Positions 17,559 to 26,180 of a DNA stretch of 64,000 bases are shown piece by piece. The first letter of the stretch is position 1; each line of letters starts with the position of its first letter. A program made the position numbers and the translations under genes. The notes beneath the pieces were generated by a model. That model was given only the letters and a program-made list of their open reading frames with translations. It ran no database searches and had not been told where the DNA came from. Source of the stretch: Synechococcus sp. PCC 7335 (GTDB lineage: Bacteria; Cyanobacteriota; Cyanobacteriia; Phormidesmidales; Phormidesmidaceae); the NCBI RefSeq assembly GCF_000155595.1, contig NZ_DS989904.1:1023354-1087353 (forward strand), given 5' to 3'.

Positions 17559-18785
17559 TCATTGGGCTTCATTCCTGACGCTTGGATCAGCGAAGGCGGG
17601 ATTTGTTACAAATGTTTCGTCGGTTAGGCTCTCTAGGAAGGCGATCAAATCTTGCTTTTCTGACGCTGTGATCGAGAAGCCTTTGATAAAGGAGCTTTTG
17701 AGTGGATTCTCGCTACCAACACCTGCAAACGGGCCTTCTGAGATAGTTCGTCCGCCAGCGGCGTAGTGATCAATGACTTCGGATAGCGAGCTAATACTAC
17801 CGTCGTGCATATAGGGCGCTGTCAACGCGATATTGCGTAGGGTTGGAGCCCGGAAGCGACCCATATCATGAGGATCGAGTGTGACTTCTGCAACGCCAGT
17901 ATTGCCGGGAGGATAGGCACCGTTTCCATCTAGGTTGTAAAGGCCCGTATTGTGAAAAGCAACCTCAGTAAATCCAGATCGCTCATGGCGCGCGGAGTCG
18001 CTAAAATTCAAGCCGCCATGACAATGAAAGCACTCCATTCGTTCGCTAGTAAAGAGCGCTTCGCCCCGTTTGGCTGAGTCTGAGATAGCGGTGCGATCCC
18101 CCCCATAGCGATATCGATCATACGGTGAGTTAAACGAGACCAAGGTCCGCTCAAAAGCAGCGATCGCCTGCGTAATATTTCGAACGCTAACCGGATCTGC
18201 TTCTACAAACGCGGTCTTAAACTGTGCCCTATATTCAGGATCTTCTCGCAGCATCGATAGCAGCTCAAGCTCTTTGCCCGCCATGCCCAGCTCAATCGGA
18301 TCTTCTCCGAACAAAGGAATCAGCATCTGCTGTTCTAGATGCTGCATTAGCGGATTAGCCCAAGTTTGCACCGAATTGTAGGCAACATTCGTCAAACTCA
18401 TAGAGTTCAGATGATGCAGCTGCCCCGTCGCACCCGGAGAGGTCTTCTCCCCATCGGTAAACGCCAGCGCCTGCACATGGCAGGTCGCGCAGGAAAAATC
18501 ACCCGTTGCTGACAAACGCGGCTCGTAGAACAGGTGCCGGCCCAGCTCAACTTTGGCCACGCTCATAGGATTATCGCTGGGCACTACAGGCTTGGGTACC
18601 CAGTTAGGCAAGTCCCACTGAAAATCACTTCTGGCAACAGCAGGCTCTGCGCCCATAGCGTGATCTAGACCAACCGATAGGCTAAATACCAACAGAGCTG
18701 TAAACAGCCAGCTTAGCCAGCGATGCGATCGCCTTTTGGATTGTCTCGTGTTGGGTTGTCCTATAACAGGTTGAGGTGGGTGCAA
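17559..18785 (-). CDS. MauG-family di-heme cytochrome c peroxidase, MbnH-like
   Basis: 408 residues. Signal peptide or anchor at about 24-44 (WLSWLFTALLVFSLSVG), ending near AMGAEP. Two covalent heme sites: CATCH (99-103) and CFHCH (252-256). Between them lie the FGEDPIELGM and RTLVSFNSPYDRY segments usual for di-heme peroxidases, and GRFRAPTLRNIALTAPYMHDG follows near the C-terminus (quoted in part: RAPTLRNIALTAPYMHDG). The upstream neighbour on the same strand, 54 bases away, is an MbnP-type protein. In bacteria with this gene pair the di-heme enzyme (MbnH) oxidises a tryptophan of MbnP to kynurenine, giving a copper site. The pair, not the peroxidase alone, supports this reading. Location: periplasm or thylakoid lumen. 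Confidence 0.82.
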   Translation of the reverse strand: MHPPQPVIGQPNTRQSKRRSHRWLSWLFTALLVFSLSVGLDHAMGAEPAVARSDFQWDLPNWVPKPVVPSDNPMSVAKVELGRHLFYEPRLSATGDFSCATCHVQALAFTDGEKTSPGATGQLHHLNSMSLTNVAYNSVQTWANPLMQHLEQQMLIPLFGEDPIELGMAGKELELLSMLREDPEYRAQFKTAFVEADPVSVRNITQAIAAFERTLVSFNSPYDRYRYGGDRTAISDSAKRGEALFTSERMECFHCHGGLNFSDSARHERSGFTEVAFHNTGLYNLDGNGAYPPGNTGVAEVTLDPHDMGRFRAPTLRNIALTAPYMHDGSISSLSEVIDHYAAGGRTISEGPFAGVGSENPLKSSFIKGFSITASEKQDLIAFLESLTDETFVTNPAFADPSVRNEAQ

Positions 18786-18839
18786 TTATCTTATCGATTC
18801 TACAAGTGCTAGATTCCCCAGCTGAGCTGGCAAACTCGA

Positions 18840-19832
18840 CTATTGAACGCTAAAAACAGTTTGCTCAGTGGTAGGGCGATCACCAAAAGGCAGTCCTAGA
18901 TTCTGCATAACGCCGCTACAGTCGCTGTCCTCTGGGCTCGACATACAGCCGATCGCCGTGCCTTCTTGATTCTCTGATAGATTCGTCTCGGCTAACAAGG
19001 CCGACAGATCGGTGACAACAACATTCTGAAGCGGATCAAAGTCTGTTAGTACAATCTCTGGGCGATTAGGAACGCTACAGCTCACAGGTGGCTGCGCAGA
19101 ATCCATCTGACAGCCAACGCTGCCTAAGTGGAGTGCGAAAGCCTGCGAAAAGTCTGATTCGTCAGCAGAGCTAGTGTCCGTAGAGCCAGTAGCTGTAGAG
19201 CCAGTAGCTATAGAGCCAGTAGCCGTGTGCTTACTAGCAGCAGCATCTGCCACGTTCTCAAACTCTATTCGTGCAAACTTGTAGCCAAAGTTCCAGTTCC
19301 ACCACATCGAAGTCAGATTCAGTGGCGAGGGCGCTAGGGTCGAGTCGATATGGTTCAGCGCGAAGGGGACCCCTAGCGTAAACTTTAGCCCGGTATATTC
19401 ACCCGGCGGCACTGCGCCTACGACCTGGGCCCGTGTCTGAGAAGTGCCGTTGATACAGCCACCCGTTTTATCTTCAAAGTCAATCAAAGCAACATTTTGA
19501 TGCTGCCACAGACCATCTTGTTCTAGTACCAAAGGAACAGCATCGCCCTCGGCGTTGACCAGCACAACTTCTGATACATAAAACCGAAAATCTAAGGGGG
19601 TTACTAGGCTATCGGCCGATCCTAGTCGATAAGTATCACCACAGGCAAAAGGCTCATCGCCTACCGTGCCCTCAAACTGAATCGTCACCATTTGGCTATC
19701 AGTTGAATCTGCACTGGCTGGATCTGCACTGGCTTTGGCAGCAAGCTGACTACAAAAGAGAACTACAGGCAAGGCGAAGAATGTAGCAGCTGATTTCCAA
19801 AAAGATTGTTTGGCTAAACCTCTAAGAACCAT
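18840..19832 (-). CDS. MbnP-family copper-binding protein (four-Cys 'metallo-mystery' partner)
   Basis: 330 residues from the ATG at 19830-19832, preferred because it places the signal peptide (SAATFFALPVVLFCSQLAAKA) at the usual distance; a longer start at 19880 adds 16 residues, and no clear ribosome site decides. The family hallmarks are VTIQFEGTVGDEPFACGDTY, the strand DFRFYVSEVVLV, GGCING, FTLGVPFALNH, MWWNWNFGYKFARIEF with its tryptophan cluster, GCQMD, and CSVPNRPEI. These match MbnP (TIGR04052), whose tryptophan is turned to kynurenine by the partner peroxidase. A Ser/Thr/Gly-rich insertion of repeats (ATGSTATGS type) sits at about 215-235. The last ~70 residues add another cysteine pair. 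Predicted role: periplasmic copper binding. Confidence 0.8.
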   Translation of the reverse strand: MVLRGLAKQSFWKSAATFFALPVVLFCSQLAAKASADPASADSTDSQMVTIQFEGTVGDEPFACGDTYRLGSADSLVTPLDFRFYVSEVVLVNAEGDAVPLVLEQDGLWQHQNVALIDFEDKTGGCINGTSQTRAQVVGAVPPGEYTGLKFTLGVPFALNHIDSTLAPSPLNLTSMWWNWNFGYKFARIEFENVADAAASKHTATGSIATGSTATGSTDTSSADESDFSQAFALHLGSVGCQMDSAQPPVSCSVPNRPEIVLTDFDPLQNVVVTDLSALLAETNLSENQEGTAIGCMSSPEDSDCSGVMQNLGLPFGDRPTTEQTVFSVQ

Positions 19833-20125
19833 GAGCGGGGCATAAGCTATGGGGCAGTTCCCTACCATACGTATAAGCACTAAGCGGAAGCAAACGACAG
19901 CAAGTCAAGCTAGCTTTCATAGTGCTGATGATGAGTAAGATAGTCTCAATAACCTTCGGCAGCAATCCGCTGAATGTATACGAGAAGTGAATTTACATCC
20001 ATTTCAAAACAAGGGATAGCTGAGACTAACAATCATAGAGATAGAGTTTGACGTTTGGCCAGGCGACTTCATGGCCTTTGTAACCCTTAGCGTTGCTTCC
20101 TTCAAACGAAATCATCCTGGCCAAC

Positions 20126-20794
20126 TCAGTTTCTAGAGGAATGAAGGGTAAGGCCTAGTTGTTCACTCAATAGCAAATCTTTGGGAGCGGTTGAGCAACT
20201 TCTTAAATCCAAAATGCGATCGCAAATTCTCTTTAGCAAAGGCTGATCGTGACTAATCACGATTAGTCCTACCTGCTGCTGCCGTGCAAACGTGAGCACA
20301 CCTTGCCAAATCAGTGCTTGGGTGTTGGCATCAAGCATGGCGGTCATCTCATCTGCGATCAGATATCGCGTAGCCGGGTTGAGAACACGCGCGATCGCCA
20401 CCCGCTGCAGTTCGCCGCCGCTGAGTTCGTGAGGATAGCGGCTGAGCCAGCCGGGATAAATGCCAAAGGCTTCGAGCCAGTGAGGATTAGGAGGATGACT
20501 TTCTTCTAAAATTTGGCGGATGCGCCAGCGCGGATTGATAGCTAGCTCAGGATTTTGGAAAACAAGCTGCACTGGGCAATAGCTTTTTTTAGGTAGCGAG
20601 CGCCCATCTACGCTTACCGTGCCTCGACTGGGTCGCAAGTAGCCCGCTAGCAGCTTGCCGAGCGTGGTTTTACCATAGCCAGAGGGGGCCATCAGCCCTA
20701 AGATTTCACCCGGTGCGACCGCTAGGCTACGCGCTTCCACTACCCAAGGTGACTGTTTCCCATAGCGAAACCACAGATTGTTACCCTTCAGCAT
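20126..20794 (-). CDS. ABC importer ATPase, nickel/oligopeptide family (NikE/DppF-like)
   Basis: 222 residues, short for the Opp/Dpp F class but complete for the ATPase core. Walker A is APSGYGKTT, signature LSGGELQRVAIARVL, Walker B YLIADEMTAMLD, H-loop VISHDQP. The C-terminal oligopeptide domain is nearly absent, as in NikE-type subunits. It overlaps the upstream ATPase gene by 14 bases and ends the five-gene operon. It powers uptake with the paired ATPase. Confidence 0.88.
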   Translation of the reverse strand: MLKGNNLWFRYGKQSPWVVEARSLAVAPGEILGLMAPSGYGKTTLGKLLAGYLRPSRGTVSVDGRSLPKKSYCPVQLVFQNPELAINPRWRIRQILEESHPPNPHWLEAFGIYPGWLSRYPHELSGGELQRVAIARVLNPATRYLIADEMTAMLDANTQALIWQGVLTFARQQQVGLIVISHDQPLLKRICDRILDLRSCSTAPKDLLLSEQLGLTLHSSRN

Positions 20795-21710
20795 GAACGC
20801 ACCTCACCCAGCCATGATTCAACTTCCTGAGCGGCGGTCTTGCCACCAGACACTGGTCGCTCACCCACGAGCAGCGATCGCCAAACAGACACCCCGACGG
20901 TAACTGCTCAGGACTCGGCTGGTTGCCCGGAACCGGCACAAAGTCGTTTTGCGGCAGCGATCGCCACAGCGCCTGGGTGTAAGGATGGCGTAAGTTCCCA
21001 CTCGAAAAGTCTTGTACAGCGGCAATCTCGACCGTTGTCCCTGCATAAAACACGGCAACCCGATCGGCAATTTGCAAAGCGGCTCCAATGTCATGCGTAA
21101 TTAAAATAACGCCTCGTCCTTCTAAGGCCAGCGCTTTTAGATGATTGAGCGTTTCTACAACAATATCGGGATGAAGTCCGGGCGTCGGTTCATCGGCAAT
21201 CACTAGCTGGGCCTGTGTCACTACTGCTGTAGAGACAAGTACCCGTCTGGCCATGCCGCCGGAGAGCTGAAAGGGATAGCGATCGCGTACGCTTACGGGC
21301 AAATCGTAGCGGGCAAAGGTCTTGTTTACGCTCGCGTAGGCTTCTGTTTTGGTACGGCCCCCTAGCTGGGCTACCCGCTGAACCTGCGACCCTACTGTCA
21401 TCAGCGGATCCAAAAAGCCTATGGATTGAGGGATTAAGGCAATCGTTTTACCGCGCAGTGCCTGGCAGCGCGCTGGCGTGAGCGTTTCCCCTTGAAATTG
21501 CATGGTGCCGCTAATCGCAGCATTCTCGGGCAAAATGCCTAATAGCGCATGAGCCAAGAGACTTTTTCCCGAGCCGCTCGCGCCGACGACCGCTACGACC
21601 TCGCCAGGGTTCACATCCAAATCTAAATCGGTGATGACAGAGAGCTGTTTGCGGCGTAACCCCTGGTCGTATTGTGTGAAGGTCACCCCTAAGTTAGAGA
21701 TAGATAGCAT
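20781..21710 (-). CDS. ABC importer ATPase, nickel/oligopeptide family (NikD/DppD-like)
   Basis: 309 residues. Walker A GASGSGKSLL, signature LSGGMARR (variant of the usual LSGGMRQR), Walker B LVIADEPTPGL, H-loop ITHDIG. The C-terminal domain has the four cysteines of the Opp/Dpp class (GCLFGDRC, QC, RCVH), which in relatives can bind a cluster or metal. Together with the following, shorter ATPase it forms the heterodimeric engine. The start is ATG, 25 bases after the permease stop. Confidence 0.9.
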   Translation of the reverse strand: MLSISNLGVTFTQYDQGLRRKQLSVITDLDLDVNPGEVVAVVGASGSGKSLLAHALLGILPENAAISGTMQFQGETLTPARCQALRGKTIALIPQSIGFLDPLMTVGSQVQRVAQLGGRTKTEAYASVNKTFARYDLPVSVRDRYPFQLSGGMARRVLVSTAVVTQAQLVIADEPTPGLHPDIVVETLNHLKALALEGRGVILITHDIGAALQIADRVAVFYAGTTVEIAAVQDFSSGNLRHPYTQALWRSLPQNDFVPVPGNQPSPEQLPSGCLFGDRCSWVSDQCLVARPPLRKLNHGWVRCVHAEG

Positions 21711-21734
21711 TGTTGTTCTGGGATTATTCTTAGG

Positions 21735-22601
21735 CTATTCCTGGCTAGTTTTCGGATCGAGGAGCGATCGCACATTCTCACCTAGCCAGTCAAAGGCTTT
21801 CACCGACAGCAGCAGCAACGCTCCGGGCATCACGCCCAACCACCAATAGCCAGTAGAAAGATGACGCATCGACTCGGCTAAAATAATCCCGATCGCTGGG
21901 AGATGAGGCGACAAACCAATACCAATAAAAGACAACGCCGCCTCGTGCAAAATAGCATGCGGAAACAACAGAATCAGACCGACTAATAGCTGCGGTACTA
22001 CGTGCGGCACCATGTGATGACGGGCAATCCAGAGCGATCGCTTACCCAACTGGCGAGATAGCTGCACATAGTCAGCGCTGCTCACCTGTAGCACTTCAGC
22101 TCGAATCACCCGCGCCAAACTGGTCCAATGGGTCAGAGCAACCGCGATAATCACGCCCCGAGTGCCCCCACCTACGGCAAAGGCAATTAGAATCAACAGC
22201 ACAAGATGAGGCAGGCTAAAGAAAACATCGATAATCCAGATGATCACCGCATCCACCCAGCCACCGACCGTCCCGGCGACCAAGCCCAAGCCCGTACCAA
22301 TCAGGGCACTGACGCTCGCGGCAAGTAGCCCTACCCGCAGGCTAAGCGAAAGGCCATGGAGCGATCGCCTCAACATATCTCGCCCCAGCCAGTCGGTGCC
22401 AAAAGGATGGCCCCAAGTAGGCGGCTGGTTGCGCTGCGTGAGCACAGTCGAGAGTCCTGAATCGCCTAGAATCCAAGGACTGACGATAATCCCCAACAGG
22501 AAAATGCTGCCCAAAACAATGGCCGCTAATGTCTTTTGTCGGCGGTTGTTTTGTTGTTTTAATAGAGGTATCGTCTGCGGTGTCGATGCCGTGAGCCTCA
22601 T
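21735..22601 (-). CDS. ABC importer permease, nickel/oligopeptide family (NikC/DppC-like)
   Basis: 288 residues. N-terminal anchor, then the GTDWLGRDMLRRSLHG segment diagnostic of DppC/NikC, five further membrane helices, and an EAA-like loop (ADYVQLSRQLGKRSLWIARHH, quoted in part as QLSRQLGKRSLWIARHH). The start ATG overlaps the stop of the partner permease by four bases (ATGA), so translation is coupled. It forms the channel with the other permease. Confidence 0.9.
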   Translation of the reverse strand: MRLTASTPQTIPLLKQQNNRRQKTLAAIVLGSIFLLGIIVSPWILGDSGLSTVLTQRNQPPTWGHPFGTDWLGRDMLRRSLHGLSLSLRVGLLAASVSALIGTGLGLVAGTVGGWVDAVIIWIIDVFFSLPHLVLLILIAFAVGGGTRGVIIAVALTHWTSLARVIRAEVLQVSSADYVQLSRQLGKRSLWIARHHMVPHVVPQLLVGLILLFPHAILHEAALSFIGIGLSPHLPAIGIILAESMRHLSTGYWWLGVMPGALLLLSVKAFDWLGENVRSLLDPKTSQE

Positions 22602-23629
22602 GCCGAACGATCTCCCAAGCGAATGCGCGGATCAATCATTGGATAGGCCAAATCAGCCAGCGTATTGCCGGTATACACAAACAGCGCGCTGAAAAACACA
22701 ATTCCCACCAGCAGAGGAATGTCGCTGCGTAGCGCCGCCTGCACCGTGGCTTCTCCCAGTCCTGGATAGGCAAACACTTGCTCTACGAGTACCGAACCAC
22801 CGAACAACTCACTTAAGGAGGCAAACTGTAGCGTGATTGCCGGTAGAAGAATGTTGCGAAATCCGTGGTAGCGCACAATGTTCCATAGGCTTTCGCCCTG
22901 CGCACGGGCAAACAACACATAGTCGCTATGGAGCACATCAATTAGCTTTTGACGAGTGTGCAAGGTAATATTGGCAATGCCGATAATACTAAGGGCCGCT
23001 GCGGGTAATAACAAGTGATGGATCCGCTGCCAAAGCGTCACCTCTTGAGAGAGCACACCGGGCGGTGCGGCGCAGCAAATCGGCGCTACTTTAAACGATA
23101 CGGCAAAGACAATCAGCAGCAACAAGGCTACCCAAAACGTCGGCGCAGAAGCCAGCGTGTAGGCGTAGAGTCGAATAAGCCGATCGGTCCAGCGCCCTCG
23201 GAGCGTCCCGGCAACAATGCCCAAAGCTAAGCCGAGCAAACCAGATAGCAACCATGCGATCGCCAGCATTTGCAAAGAAGCCTGAAACCGCGAAGCAATC
23301 ACAGCACTCACCGGCTGATTGAATACCAGCGAAGTCCCCAAGTTACCCTGCAAAAGCTGACCTAACCAATCTAAAAAACGACTCCACATCGGCTGATCTA
23401 GCCCCCACCGCTCAGCGATCAGCGCCTGCTGGTCGGCGCTAATTTGCATCATGTCCGCGCCAATGTAAGCCCGCACCGGATCAATCGGTGAAAAGCTTAG
23501 CAGCACGAAGGTAAACACAGCCACCGCTAGCAGCAACAGTCCGAGTCGCAACAGCTTTTGAACGACAAACAACAACAAGTCTTTGATTTGGCTCTCTCCC
23601 AATTGCATTTCTTCTAGTCGCACGTCCAC
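22598..23629 (-). CDS. ABC importer permease, nickel/oligopeptide family (NikB/DppB-like)
   Basis: 343 residues from a GTG that overlaps the end of the binding-protein gene; an ATG 21 bases downstream is also possible. Features of NikB/DppB: first helix, then FSPIDPVRAYIG and GNLGTSLVFNQPVS in the periplasmic part, a TFWVALLLLIVFAV helix, and the EAA loop ARAQGESLWNIVRYHGFRN. It ends with DPRIRLGDRSA, typical of the family. Substrate is not fixed by the permease. Confidence 0.9.
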   Translation of the reverse strand: MDVRLEEMQLGESQIKDLLLFVVQKLLRLGLLLLAVAVFTFVLLSFSPIDPVRAYIGADMMQISADQQALIAERWGLDQPMWSRFLDWLGQLLQGNLGTSLVFNQPVSAVIASRFQASLQMLAIAWLLSGLLGLALGIVAGTLRGRWTDRLIRLYAYTLASAPTFWVALLLLIVFAVSFKVAPICCAAPPGVLSQEVTLWQRIHHLLLPAAALSIIGIANITLHTRQKLIDVLHSDYVLFARAQGESLWNIVRYHGFRNILLPAITLQFASLSELFGGSVLVEQVFAYPGLGEATVQAALRSDIPLLVGIVFFSALFVYTGNTLADLAYPMIDPRIRLGDRSA

Positions 23630-25269
23630 TGCCAGTCAGCAATATTGGCGGTAATTGGCCAACCATGACCGTGGGGTTCTACCTGCGACTCGCCAACGTC
23701 CAAACACTCATCTACAAAATAGGTGTGATCGAGATTTACCAGCCAAGCCCAAGCGGCGTCTCCTTTGGTCGTGACGCCCTCATCGCCATCCCACTGAGCG
23801 GCTTTCCAATAGGTAATGGCCTCTGCTTCTGAAGGGGCACCCATCGCCAGATCTAGCCTGCTGTCTATCGCTGCATTTGCATAGTAGCCCGTGTTGTAAT
23901 AGTCGCCTTGCGCTGACTGTGAGTGGTACAGGTTGTACATTTCAGTTTGGTCATGACTGCCCCAGCCAAATACCACCACATTGCTGTGCATCAGAGGCTC
24001 GATATCATCCCAGCTTTTCCCTTCTACGTTGACTCGAATACCAATAGGTTCAAGCATTTCAGCAGTTGCCAGGGCTAGCGCCTGCCGAATGCTGTCGTCT
24101 GCCTTGTATAAGACGGTAAACTCAGCGTCTAAGCCATCCTTTTCAACAATGCCGTCCCCATCGCTGTCGGCCCAGCCTGCCTCAGCTAAAATCTCTTTGG
24201 CCCGCTCCGGCTGAGCATCTTCGATATTAGCCTCAGGCTCTTCCCAAGCCAGCCCGCTGACTGGACCATAGGCCGGTGAGCCATAGCCTTCTAAAATACC
24301 TTCTACTAAAGCCTGCCGATCAACCGCATAGTTAACCGCCTGCCGAATGGCCAAATCAGCTGTAACATCATTACCAATCGGGTCGCCGTCCGGCGTGGTA
24401 CCGCTGCCAGCAGGCTGGTAGGGAAACATCAGCCCTCGGTTATCAACACTGACCACATCCCGCAGCGTCATTCCCTCAACATCTTGTACCGCCAGTGATT
24501 GAGGCACCGCTGCCACCTGCGCCTGACCTGCTTTCGCCGCTGCAAACGCCCCATCTTCTTCAACAAACAAAAACACCAGCCGCTCAATTCCAGGAGCCTG
24601 CCCATAATACTCAGGGTTGGCTTCTACGATTAGCTGCTGACCTTCATCCCACTGCACCATTTTGTAGGGACCGGAGCCGATAGGATTGCGGGCGTAGTCA
24701 TCATCGTGGGCGTGTTCTGGCACAATCCCGAGCGTAATTAAGCGGTTAACAAAGGTGCTTTGCGGCTGCTTTAGCTTTAGTTCCACTGTCGTTTCATCAA
24801 CTGCGGTGGCCTGCTCTAGCTGAGTCACATCGGTGAGGCCACCGCTTTCAGCAGCTTTGTTGAAAGTGTAGGCAACATCCGTCGCCGTCAGTGGTTCACC
24901 ATCTGAAAAAACAGCATCTTCTCTGATGGTGACCGTCCAGGTTAAGCCATCTTCACTGACGCTATAGTCAGTAGCCAAATCGTTAACAATCTCTAAATTC
25001 TCATCGCGCTTTAGCAGTGTGCTTTGAAACAGCGGTGCGCCGTAGCGGCCCCAGCCCAGAGTCGGATCGTAGCCTTCTTCACTCTCACCACCAATGGCTA
25101 GCACAATCTGCTCAGCAGAGCCGGACTGAGGGGGAGCGCTCTCAGCCATGTTGTCTGAGCTGCTGTTGGTTGTGGTCTCAGTCGAGGTCGGGGAGCAGCT
25201 GGCGATCGCCAATCCAGCCACCAAAACGCTGAACATCCTGATCAGGCGATCCCGTTTGATTATCTGCAT
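23614..25269 (-). CDS. ABC importer substrate-binding lipoprotein (SBP family 5; nickel or peptide)
   Basis: 551 residues. Lipoprotein signal with lipobox AIASC at about 21-25, a Ser/Thr linker, then the family 5 binding fold: DLATDYSVSEDGLTWTVTIR, AVFSDGEPLTATDV, NPIGSGPYKM. An inserted DSDGDGIVEKDG looks like an EF-hand-type calcium loop. It ends with a HGHGWP motif and WQWTCD, seen in proteins of the nickel/peptide group. The first gene of the operon and the one that sets specificity; nickel, another metal complex or peptides are all possible. The metal theme of the neighbourhood slightly favours a metal chelate. A leader of about 200 bases holds no clear site. Confidence 0.87.
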   Translation of the reverse strand: MQIIKRDRLIRMFSVLVAGLAIASCSPTSTETTTNSSSDNMAESAPPQSGSAEQIVLAIGGESEEGYDPTLGWGRYGAPLFQSTLLKRDENLEIVNDLATDYSVSEDGLTWTVTIREDAVFSDGEPLTATDVAYTFNKAAESGGLTDVTQLEQATAVDETTVELKLKQPQSTFVNRLITLGIVPEHAHDDDYARNPIGSGPYKMVQWDEGQQLIVEANPEYYGQAPGIERLVFLFVEEDGAFAAAKAGQAQVAAVPQSLAVQDVEGMTLRDVVSVDNRGLMFPYQPAGSGTTPDGDPIGNDVTADLAIRQAVNYAVDRQALVEGILEGYGSPAYGPVSGLAWEEPEANIEDAQPERAKEILAEAGWADSDGDGIVEKDGLDAEFTVLYKADDSIRQALALATAEMLEPIGIRVNVEGKSWDDIEPLMHSNVVVFGWGSHDQTEMYNLYHSQSAQGDYYNTGYYANAAIDSRLDLAMGAPSEAEAITYWKAAQWDGDEGVTTKGDAAWAWLVNLDHTYFVDECLDVGESQVEPHGHGWPITANIADWQWTCD

Positions 25270-25469
25270 ATCAAATAGATTGGAACTTATGTGTCCATTG
25301 CGCTAGGTCACAAGCAACACTATCGTCTTCTACAGATTGCAACAATCCGGGGGGAGGGGATATAAAATCAACGAGTTCAAACTGCTAGAACGGAGTGAGA
25401 CTAGTGCTCATCAACTAATCACTTGTCTAGAAGAACGGAATGTCTAGAGCAGTACTAGAGCAGTGTTGA

Positions 25470-25757
25470 CTAGTCAATCCAAGGGACAAAAGTACTAAGA
25501 TCAGTTGGCCGAGGAGCTTCTCTAACCTTGGAGAGGTTTGGCGACGACGACTGAGCCGCACTCGTAGTCTGCGGAGCCACTAACCTCATTCCTACAATTG
25601 AAAATAGCAGTCCCATACCCAGGCCAACGACGAAAGTACGAGCATGAGAGGCATCTAAGGTACAACATAAACGGCGATCGCGATCATAAACATGCACGGA
25701 CCAGCCTTCATCTACAGACACTGTTTTGAGCTTTGGGTCATTCTTTGTATCTTTCAT
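25470..25757 (-). CDS. Conserved cyanobacterial one-helix membrane protein
   Basis: 95 residues. Polar N-terminus with VDEGWSVHVYDRDRRLCCTLD, then a membrane helix (FVVGLGMGLLFSIVGMRLV, about 42-60), then a Pro/Ser-rich tail ending STFVPWID. This layout recurs in short uncharacterised cyanobacterial proteins. The two adjacent cysteines sit on the cytosolic side if the helix is inserted N-in. No operon partner. Function unknown. Confidence 0.65.
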   Translation of the reverse strand: MKDTKNDPKLKTVSVDEGWSVHVYDRDRRLCCTLDASHARTFVVGLGMGLLFSIVGMRLVAPQTTSAAQSSSPNLSKVREAPRPTDLSTFVPWID

Positions 25758-26180
25758 AGACCTATCTCTTACTTATCAGTTCCCTTACTTAGCTATCGAC
25801 AGCATTGAACAATTGCAATGCAGCGTCAGCCACTATCGAGCTAGCTTTGCCAAATGCATTTGCTAACTGCACTAGTCACAACGCTACGATTAGTTTCTCT
25901 TGTCAGCCATTCTCTATACTTGAGTCTCTATGCTTGAATGAGGCAAATACCGTCTTTTCGGCCCACCTCATCGCTTATAGACATGAGAGCAAAATAGGTG
26001 GAAAGAGCTAACCAAGTCTATTCCAATCATGTCCAAGCTAGCAGCGTTTGTAAAATGGTAATTTCAAAACAACAGAATAAGTTTTACCTATAGGAACTTG
26101 CTAAACGTATTTAGCGAGCTTTTAGCAAGGTGGACCTGTCTGGGCGGAAATTCGACATTTGACGACTATTACTGCTCGAC
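25758..26180. other. Intergenic stretch with no supported gene
   Basis: Short frames exist on both strands but none has a ribosome site or recognisable product. It includes the probable promoter of the one-helix protein gene and the 3' flank of the EamA gene. Confidence 0.4.

Noticed and set aside
20126-25269. Methanobactin biosynthesis or a siderophore cluster beside the MbnH/MbnP-like pair
   Set aside because: No MbnB/MbnC, NRPS or siderophore genes are in the neighbourhood; only a generic nickel/peptide importer is present.
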